From Treponema sp. (lineage in GTDB: Bacteria > Spirochaetota > Spirochaetia > Treponematales > Treponemataceae): 8,744 bases of DNA. Positions 4,918 to 8,744 of this stretch are shown here, piece by piece. The DNA is taken from NCBI GenBank assembly GCA_016282455.1, contig JAEEKM010000022.1:1-8744 (forward strand). Reading direction: 5' to 3'. How positions within the stretch are numbered: the stretch's first letter is position 1; each line of letters starts with the position of its first letter. A model generated the notes under the pieces. It ran no database searches, was not told the origin of the DNA, and saw only the letters and a list, made by a program, of their open reading frames with translations. The translations under genes and the position numbers were made by a program.

Positions 4918-5862
4918 TTAAAAATTATCATTAAAGCAGGGCACATTATATTTAAACAAAAGGGCATCGACATCCATCACATTATAAATCTTCTGGTCTA
5001 CGCAATACTGAACGATGATGTCAAACATTTCTGCAGGATTTAATGCATAGTTTGCAGTTGCAAGAAACTCTTTGTATTCCTCCGGGGTAAGTTCAAGGGC
5101 CAGCCCCAGTGCCATGACTGAATGTTTATTCGGAATGTGTCCGTTAATGATTTTTGAAAAAAGTTTTTTATCAACAATAATTGAGCGCTTATAAACGGTA
5201 GGATTATCAAACCCTTTTTCGATTATATGCTTTCTCAGAAGTTCCTGAAAATTTAAGCCGCCGTTATTTTCTTTCATGTAGTCATCAAGCGAAAGCTTCT
5301 TTGCGGGAGTGATTTGTTTTTCAGTAAAATTTTCATCAATAAAACTCTGAACGCCGTCAAAGAGCTTACTGGAAATGTAAAAGGATTCTTTGTCAAAAAC
5401 CACAAGAACAATTTCCATTTCATTTTCAAAGAGGAACTTACTTATTTCATCCAGGGCAATGTTCAGAGACGTTTCTTTTGGGAAGCCATAGTACCCTGTT
5501 GCAAGAAGAGGAATCGAAAGGCTTTTACACTTTAGTTCTTTTGCAAGCCTGAGTGAATTACGGTAGCAGTTACGCATAATTTCCGTTTCCCCATGATTCC
5601 CGTCTATCCAGTGAATGCCCACCGTGTGGATGATGTATTTAATTCCATTTGTAACAGAAAGATTAAATGCCGGAGTAAAAGCTGACTGCCCCCTTTCTAT
5701 TACACCAATCTTCCTTCTCTCTTCTAAAAGAAGATCAAGACCCGCTGCATTATAAACCGCTTCATCAGTGCCGGAACCAACAAGAGGTCTTGGATTTGCA
5801 GTGTTTACTATTGCTTCTGTATGAACTTTAGTTATATCGTTACGCTCGATTCTGAAGGACAT
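4918..5862 (-). CDS. Macrodomain protein with helix-turn-helix-like C-terminal domain
   Basis: A 314-residue, two-part protein. Residues 1-175 are a macrodomain: N-D-I-T (8-11), N-T-A-N-P near 20-24, G-S-G-T-D (29-33), A-A-G (39-41), and the phosphate loop A-T-G-Y-Y-G-F-P (121-128). Known macrodomains bind ADP-ribose and may remove it or deacetylate O-acetyl-ADP-ribose; the N-T-A-N-P and A-T-G-Y-Y-G variants leave catalysis open. Residues 200-310 are helical. The segment F-S-K-I-I-N-G near 235-241 with the following L-A-L-E-L-T-P-E-E-Y resembles an XRE-type helix-turn-helix, an arrangement I associate with macrodomain proteins of Firmicutes (from memory). It could sense ADP-ribose and bind DNA, or bind a partner protein as DarG does. 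Start: the only suitable ATG; GGGAG lies 13 nt upstream, further than usual. First gene of the cluster, behind an extended -10. Confidence 0.87.
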   Translation of the reverse strand: MSFRIERNDITKVHTEAIVNTANPRPLVGSGTDEAVYNAAGLDLLLEERRKIGVIERGQSAFTPAFNLSVTNGIKYIIHTVGIHWIDGNHGETEIMRNCYRNSLRLAKELKCKSLSIPLLATGYYGFPKETSLNIALDEISKFLFENEMEIVLVVFDKESFYISSKLFDGVQSFIDENFTEKQITPAKKLSLDDYMKENNGGLNFQELLRKHIIEKGFDNPTVYKRSIIVDKKLFSKIINGHIPNKHSVMALGLALELTPEEYKEFLATANYALNPAEMFDIIVQYCVDQKIYNVMDVDALLFKYNVPCFNDNF

Positions 5863-5892
5863 TTTATTTATAATTCTCCCGCTTCTAAAAAA

Positions 5893-5901
5893 ATTATAAC
5901 A
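5893..5901 (-). promoter_or_regulatory. Extended -10 promoter of the macrodomain gene
   Basis: The minus strand reads TGTTATAAT: a perfect TATAAT with the upstream TG of an extended -10, about 30 nt before the macrodomain ATG. The -35 region is T-rich with no clear hexamer, which is tolerated by extended -10 promoters. It lies at the edge of the iteron origin, 55 bp from the nearest iteron. Confidence 0.55.
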
Positions 5902-5955
5902 TGCTTATATAAAAAAATCACAGAAATCTTGCAGCCAGTAAGAAAGACTTTACCA

Positions 5956-6213
5956 TGTAACAGTGTATTTAAGGCCATTAAAAGATATGTCACAGAGTAT
6001 TTAAGAGGCGGAAAATGATGTCACAGACTGTTTAAGAAAAATGTCACAGTGTATTTAAAACTCTCCACAAGCAGCCTGTGGAAAAGTCCCTTTTTATGTC
6101 ACAGAGTATTTAAAACTGTGGAAAACTCAAATGCTTTAATATATATAGAAGAAAGTTGATGACTCATTTCTGGCGGTAACAGACTGTTTAAGAAGATGTC
6201 ACAATGTATTAAA
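5956..6213 (+). repeat. Seven direct iterons, consensus TGTCACAGWSTRTTTAA
   Basis: Copies at 5956-5972, 5988-6004, 6019-6035, 6042-6058, 6097-6113, 6175-6191 and 6197-6213. The core A-C-A-G is kept in the first six, with C or A at position 4 (TGTCACAG or TGTAACAG); the sixth starts GG and the seventh is degenerate (ACAATGTATTAAA). Start-to-start distances are 32, 31, 23, 55, 78 and 22 bp, mostly near whole helical turns, so bound RepA would mostly face one side of the DNA. Confidence 0.88.
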
Positions 6214-6226
6214 ATCTTCTATATAT
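6141..6226. repeat. 12-bp exact inverted repeat around iterons 6 and 7
   Basis: ATATATAGAAGA (6141-6152) is matched exactly by TCTTCTATATAT (6215-6226). The 62 bp between contain the palindrome ATGACTCAT (6159-6167) and iterons 6 and 7. It may extrude as a cruciform or bind a dimeric factor during origin opening. Confidence 0.6.
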
Positions 6227-6262
6227 CTAATAATAAACTAATATAAATTTAAAACTAATAGT
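6205..6262. other. AT-rich segment, candidate DNA-unwinding element
   Basis: Nearly all A/T, with AAACTAATA repeated at 6235-6243 and 6252-6260 (17 bp apart). It lies between the direct iterons and the third DnaA-like box, where strand opening would be expected in an iteron origin. Function is inferred from composition and place. Confidence 0.5.
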
Positions 6263-6296
6263 AGCAGAGTAGAAAATGTGGAAAAGTTTAAATTCC

Positions 6297-6340
6297 TTAA
6301 ACACTCTGTTACACCACTTTGTCTTAAATACACTGTTACA
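6297..6340 (-). repeat. Two inverted iterons next to the end of repA
   Basis: The reverse complements TGTAACAGAGTGTTTAA (6297-6313) and TGTAACAGTGTATTTAA (6324-6340) match the direct iterons, mostly at 15 to 17 of 17 positions, but face the other way. They end 5 bp from the repA stop codon. Opposed iterons of this kind often mediate plasmid handcuffing or control in known systems. Confidence 0.82.
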
Positions 6341-6345
6341 TACAA

Positions 6346-7335
6346 TCAGAGCATTGAAGTAATCAATGCATATCTTGTATCTTTTTTAATAACAGGAGTA
6401 GGACTCTTAAAGAGAGTAATACCTGTTCCCTGAGAATCAATTTCCACCTTTAATTCAGGATAATACTTCTTCTTGATTTCATTTATCTGATTAACAATAA
6501 AGGCATAGTTTACGTTTGCAGTATTGGGATCCTTATCTTCTGCAACAGGCATAAACTGTTCCACAAGCTTGTCCCTTGGTATAAAAACAGAATCCTTTAA
6601 GCCATTGTTTCTGAACACAAGCCAGGCGTAAATGTCTTTTCCGACTGCACTCGTAATGTTTTTGTAAATGCCGTAATCAATAGGAACTGCATGTTTCTGG
6701 CAGAAGTTTGCAAATTCTGCTGAAATGACGATTTTAAAGTTTCCGTATTTTTTTTCAGTAACTTTGTCATCAATTTCCTGAAACTGAACTCCTGTTGTAA
6801 AACGGATGGAACCGGTTGTTTTTGTTGTCACTTCAACATCATTTTTTGGGTAGTCCCCGTTTTCATACATGTCCTTGAAGAGATAGCCGCTTTTGAGGGT
6901 GGTTTCTTTGTGGGTAAAGGCAAAGGTTGCGTTTGTAAAACAGTCCAGCTGTTCTTTTATGTCTTTTCCACGCTGACGGGGTAACTGCATTTCTTTTAAC
7001 AGTTCGGAAAGAGAATTGTATTCAATCATAACCGGAACATTTTTTTCTTTTGAAAGAACTGCATGAGTCGTTAAAACCGTAAGGAGGAGTCTTCCGTAGC
7101 GGCCAAAGGGAACGTTTATGGGAGAAGTTAAAGTTAAAGTAAGTCCCTGGCTGCCTTTTCTTGTAAAAACAGTTTTCTTTACGTTTTTAAAAGGCAGGGA
7201 TGCGGTTGTGAATAAGCCCGGTATGTAACTTAAATATTTGGGCTGTTCCCCTGTGGTTACAAGGTCAAACAGAGCTTCGAGGCTTGTGTCGTCTGTAACT
7301 GCTATAATGTCGTTTGTTTCTGCGTTGTTTACCAT
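6346..7335 (-). CDS. repA: Plasmid replication initiator, RepA family (RepA_C-like)
   Basis: 329 residues from the chosen ATG. It resembles the plasmid-encoded RepA family (PF04796-type): I-N-V-P-F-G-R-Y-G-R-L-L-L (about 73-85) with a following T-T-H-A-V, S-L-S-E-L-L-K-E-M-Q-L (108-118), K-E-Q-L-D-C-F (127-133), V-P-I-D-Y-G-I-Y-K (217-225) and G-K-D-I-Y-A-W-L-V-F-R (232-242). Such proteins bind iterons through winged-helix domains and open the origin with DnaA. A GTG at 7347 would add four residues, but the ATG is preferred: the GTG lies in a hairpin. The best Shine-Dalgarno site (GGGGAGGGG, about 7366-7374) is 30 nt upstream and is brought to about 10 nt if the hairpin at 7346-7364 forms. 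Last gene of the par-rep run; the origin follows directly. An iteron overlapping its leader suggests self-repression. Confidence 0.85.
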   Translation of the reverse strand: MVNNAETNDIIAVTDDTSLEALFDLVTTGEQPKYLSYIPGLFTTASLPFKNVKKTVFTRKGSQGLTLTLTSPINVPFGRYGRLLLTVLTTHAVLSKEKNVPVMIEYNSLSELLKEMQLPRQRGKDIKEQLDCFTNATFAFTHKETTLKSGYLFKDMYENGDYPKNDVEVTTKTTGSIRFTTGVQFQEIDDKVTEKKYGNFKIVISAEFANFCQKHAVPIDYGIYKNITSAVGKDIYAWLVFRNNGLKDSVFIPRDKLVEQFMPVAEDKDPNTANVNYAFIVNQINEIKKKYYPELKVEIDSQGTGITLFKSPTPVIKKDTRYALITSML

Positions 7336-7341
7336 TTTGAA

Positions 7342-7364
7342 TGTCACAGTCTGTTTAAGACTGT
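7342..7364 (+). promoter_or_regulatory. Iteron and hairpin in the repA leader
   Basis: TGTCACAGTCTGTTTAA (7342-7358) is a full iteron match. ACAGTC (7346-7351) pairs with GACTGT (7359-7364), so on the repA mRNA this segment folds into a 6-bp stem with a 7-nt loop between the GGGGAGGGG site and the start codon. RepA bound to the DNA, or the fold in the RNA, could control repA expression. Confidence 0.7.
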
Positions 7365-7387
7365 CCCCTCCCCCACTTTTTTTTGTT

Positions 7388-7771
7388 TTAGCTGATTCTC
7401 TGAATGCCGCTTTTGGAAAGTTTTACCCTGCCGGCCATAACTTCTTCTTTAAGGAACTCGTAGGCCATTTCAAAACCTGCATTCATCTTTACGTCGTAGG
7501 TTGAATAAAAGGCTTTTGCTTCGGCTCTTTTTCCCCTGGAGAATTTTAACTGAACAACATCGTCAGACCTTTTTCCCTTAGGTTCTTCCTGTGTCACAGT
7601 TTGTTTAAGAACCTGTACACTTTCTCTTTCTGCAGGCTTTTCTGATGGAAGACTTGTGTAATCGGTGGTGTCCAGTTTGAGATTGTTTGAAATTTGAGAC
7701 TGGACTTCACTTGGCAGAGATGATGTAACAGTTTCTTTAGGCGCTGAAGATTTTTTTATTGCAATAGACAT
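7388..7771 (-). CDS. Small partition protein, probable ribbon-helix-helix ParB-type partner
   Basis: A 127-residue protein. Residues 1-68 are rich in Ser, Thr, Glu and Pro and look disordered. Residues 70-115 fit a ribbon-helix-helix pattern: a beta strand (V-V-Q-L-K-F-S), a helix (K-R-A-E-A-K-A-F-Y), a turn (V-K-M-N) and a second helix (A-G-F-E-M-A-Y-E-F-L-K-E-E-V). The end is basic (K-L-S-K-S-G-I-Q-R). In type Ib partition systems the gene after parA encodes such a protein (ParG or omega type), which binds centromere repeats as a dimer, represses the operon and stimulates ParA through a flexible tail. The place, size and layout fit that role. No family was recognised from primary sequence, so the call rests on pattern and context. 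ATG behind GGGGAGGGG, 15 nt after the parA stop. An iteron lies inside the coding sequence. Confidence 0.6.
   Translation of the reverse strand: MSIAIKKSSAPKETVTSSLPSEVQSQISNNLKLDTTDYTSLPSEKPAERESVQVLKQTVTQEEPKGKRSDDVVQLKFSRGKRAEAKAFYSTYDVKMNAGFEMAYEFLKEEVMAGRVKLSKSGIQRIS
7592..7608 (+). repeat. Iteron copy inside the partition-protein gene
   Basis: TGTCACAGTTTGTTTAA matches the origin iteron at all but one or two positions and is followed by GAAC. On the coding strand it specifies L-K-Q-T-V-T. It lies about 1.25 kb from the nearest origin iteron, in the same orientation as the main direct array. Confidence 0.7.
7724..7740 (+). repeat. Degenerate iteron near the start of the partition-protein gene
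   Basis: TGTAACAGTTTCTTTAG keeps the TGTAACAG half and a weaker TTTA half. It is in the same orientation as the other copies. It could be a remnant or chance coding sequence. Confidence 0.35.
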
Positions 7772-7786
7772 TTAAAGACCCCTCCC

Positions 7787-8536
7787 CTACTCTACTAAGG
7801 ATGCTAATTTTGTAAATGATGAAAGGGTTTCTGCCTTTGCACCAAACTGCTGGACTGTCTGCCTTACTCCCTGGGCTTTCCTGAAGTTCTGATCCTGGGG
7901 AACGGTAACATAGTTTAATTCACTTGTTGAAAGCTGGGCAAGAATGTCTTTTGCCATTTTTGTTGAAAGGTTTACGGCATTAAAAACAAAAGTTTTGAAA
8001 ACAGGATTGTTCATGCGTTTTCTTTTTTTGAAGTTCTGAAGGTTGTTTTCAAAAATCTGCAGTCCGTCCTGTGAGAAAATGTCCGGCATTACAACCGCAA
8101 CTGCTTCATCTGCGGCGGACATGATGTTTTCTTCAAAGTCGTCAAAGTTTGGGGATGTGTCAAATATGCAGTAGTCAAAGCCCTGGTCTGCAAGTGCATC
8201 CGTGATGTCTGCAAAGGCAAAGGGGTTTCCTGCCGCTTCGTTTGCACGGTATTTTTTTAACTGGTTGTTTCCCTTTTCATCAATGGCGGCAGTCGGGATT
8301 ATAAAAAGATTTTCAATGCTTGTTTTACAGACTGCTTCATCAACTGCAACATTTCCGTAGAGAATGTCGGCAAGTTCGTGTTCAAAAGATTCAACTAAGG
8401 AACTTGTACTGTTACCCTGAGGGTCGGCATCGATTAAGACAACCTTCTTGTTTTTTGCAAGTTCTGCTGCAAGGTTTACGCTGATGGTGGTCTTCCCCAC
8501 ACCACCTTTTTGAATTGCAACACAAATACGTTTCAT
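7787..8536 (-). CDS. parA: ParA-family partition ATPase (small, type Ib-like)
   Basis: 249 residues from the chosen ATG. The deviant Walker A motif is Q-K-G-G-V-G-K-T-T (9-17) with signature Lys10 and Lys15; Walker A' is I-D-A-D-P-Q-G (35-41); Walker B-like F-D-T-S-P-N is at 125-130. There is no N-terminal helix-turn-helix, which marks the small type Ib class. These ATPases bind DNA non-specifically as ATP dimers and move plasmid copies by interaction with a centromere-binding partner. Start: the ATG at 8536 has AGGTGG 6 nt upstream and places the Walker motif at the usual position; a TTG at 8566 is less likely. The stop is 15 nt before the start of the ribbon-helix-helix partner, so the two form an operon that continues into repA. 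A promoter overlapping TATATGT repeats precedes it. Confidence 0.93.
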   Translation of the reverse strand: MKRICVAIQKGGVGKTTISVNLAAELAKNKKVVLIDADPQGNSTSSLVESFEHELADILYGNVAVDEAVCKTSIENLFIIPTAAIDEKGNNQLKKYRANEAAGNPFAFADITDALADQGFDYCIFDTSPNFDDFEENIMSAADEAVAVVMPDIFSQDGLQIFENNLQNFKKRKRMNNPVFKTFVFNAVNLSTKMAKDILAQLSTSELNYVTVPQDQNFRKAQGVRQTVQQFGAKAETLSSFTKLASLVE

Positions 8537-8566
8537 ACTTTCCCACCTGAATTTTAGTATTTTCAA

Positions 8567-8595
8567 ATTATATGTTATTTTATATGTAAATGCAA
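8567..8595 (-). promoter_or_regulatory. Promoter of the parA operon, overlapping TATATGT motifs
   Basis: On the minus strand TTGCAT (8590-8595) and a perfect TATAAT (8567-8572) are 17 nt apart, about 30 nt before the parA ATG. TATATGTTA (8569-8577) and TATATGTAA (8581-8589) cover the -10 and the spacer, so a protein bound to these motifs would block RNA polymerase. The fit is with autoregulation by the partition proteins. Confidence 0.6.
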
Positions 8596-8604
8596 GTGTT
8601 TTTT

Positions 8605-8744
8605 TATATGTTTTATATGTAATTTATGAAAAAATATATGCTAACATATAAAATATATATGTAAAAATAGTGTATGAAATATGTGTAAAAATATATGACA
8701 ACATATATAAAATATATGTAAACATATAAAAAATATATGTAAAA
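8605..8744. repeat. 21-bp tandem dyad repeats, candidate centromere (parS) and operator
   Basis: Units begin at 8614, 8635 and 8656, then after a 15-bp step at 8671 (degenerate), 8692, 8713 and 8734, and the array runs out of the window. Best unit: TATATGTAAACATATA followed by five A's; its first 16 bases are a dyad of TATATGT and ACATATA around AA. A 21-bp period is two helical turns, so dimers bound to each unit would line up on one face. A less regular copy lies at 8605-8613. Position before parA fits a type Ib partition site. Confidence 0.75.

Larger units (their letters stand above)
6077..6285 (-). repeat. Three DnaA-box-like sites (TGTGGAAAA on plus strand)
   Basis: TGTGGAAAA occurs at 6077-6085, 6117-6125 and 6277-6285, all in one orientation. 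Read on the minus strand as TTTTCCACA, each differs at one base from the DnaA box TTATCCACA. Their presence among iterons suggests that DnaA helps to open this origin; one flanks the AT-rich segment. Confidence 0.55.
5863..6345. other. Predicted iteron-type replication origin (oriV)
   Basis: This non-coding 483-bp stretch lies just downstream of repA and has the parts expected of an iteron origin: nine copies of a 17-bp motif, three DnaA-box-like sites, a very AT-rich segment (about 6205-6262) suited to strand opening, and inverted repeats. Placing the origin 3' of the initiator gene is less common than 5' but known among plasmids. The parts are listed separately. That this is the functional origin is inference. 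Confidence 0.75.

Noticed and set aside
5314..6018. Small plus-strand open frames over the macrodomain gene and origin
   Set aside because: They overlap a well-supported gene or the iterons, have no convincing ribosome site and show low-complexity translations.
7902..7918. Further degenerate iteron in parA (GGTAACATAGTTTAA)
   Set aside because: A base deletion is needed to align it with the iteron; chance match in coding DNA is likely.
8605..8744. CRISPR array
   Set aside because: The period is 21 bp with no unique spacers, and the units are AT-rich dyads before parA; no cas gene is present.
1..8744. Window as a complete circular plasmid
   Set aside because: Joining the ends would run the first gene into the AT-rich 21-bp array, giving a low-complexity tail without the missing catalytic part, so the ends are cuts and not a natural junction.

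Overview
This window looks like the replication and partition backbone of a plasmid or plasmid-like replicon, joined to a set of ADP-ribose and nucleic-acid-related accessory genes. Every gene I can support is on the minus strand, so the region reads from right to left. Coding DNA is moderately AT-rich, with clear AGGAGG-type Shine-Dalgarno sites and a lipoprotein with a typical bacterial lipobox. A gut or rumen spirochaete such as Treponema is my best guess for the host, but that is an impression and the sequence does not prove it.

Right third (about 6346-8744). In transcription order this holds an array of 21-bp palindromic repeats (8614 to the window end), a promoter overlapping related motifs, parA (Walker-type partition ATPase), a small protein that I read as a ribbon-helix-helix ParB-type partner, and repA (plasmid RepA family initiator). 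The arrangement is that of a type Ib-like partition operon with the initiator as its last gene. The 21-bp array is the best candidate for the centromere and operator.

Origin (about 5863-6345). This 480-bp non-coding stretch downstream of repA holds seven direct iterons of a 17-bp motif close to TGTCACAGWSTRTTTAA, two more in inverted orientation, three DnaA-box-like TGTGGAAAA sites, a very AT-rich segment and a 12-bp exact inverted repeat. Further iteron copies lie in the repA leader and inside the ribbon-helix-helix gene.

Middle (2389-5862). A macrodomain protein with an added helix-turn-helix-like C-terminal domain comes first, behind an extended -10 promoter. It is followed by an ADP-ribosylglycohydrolase, a DUF1810 protein (overlapping by 11 nt), a DUF1653 protein with its own promoter, and a DUF72 protein that starts directly at the previous stop. 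The first two genes are both expected to act on ADP-ribose or ADP-ribosylated molecules. The other three are families without a settled function.

Left (1-2310). A DEDDh 3'-5' exonuclease with a C-terminal extension has its own promoter. After a 194-bp gap comes a tight three-gene operon: a FluC/CrcB fluoride channel, an NlpC/P60 lipoprotein with a calcium-loop-like insertion, and a permuted papain-like (YiiX-type) hydrolase cut by the window edge.

The most unusual features are the macrodomain/glycohydrolase cluster next to a plasmid backbone, the 21-bp dyad array, and an iteron-containing hairpin between the Shine-Dalgarno site and the start codon of repA.
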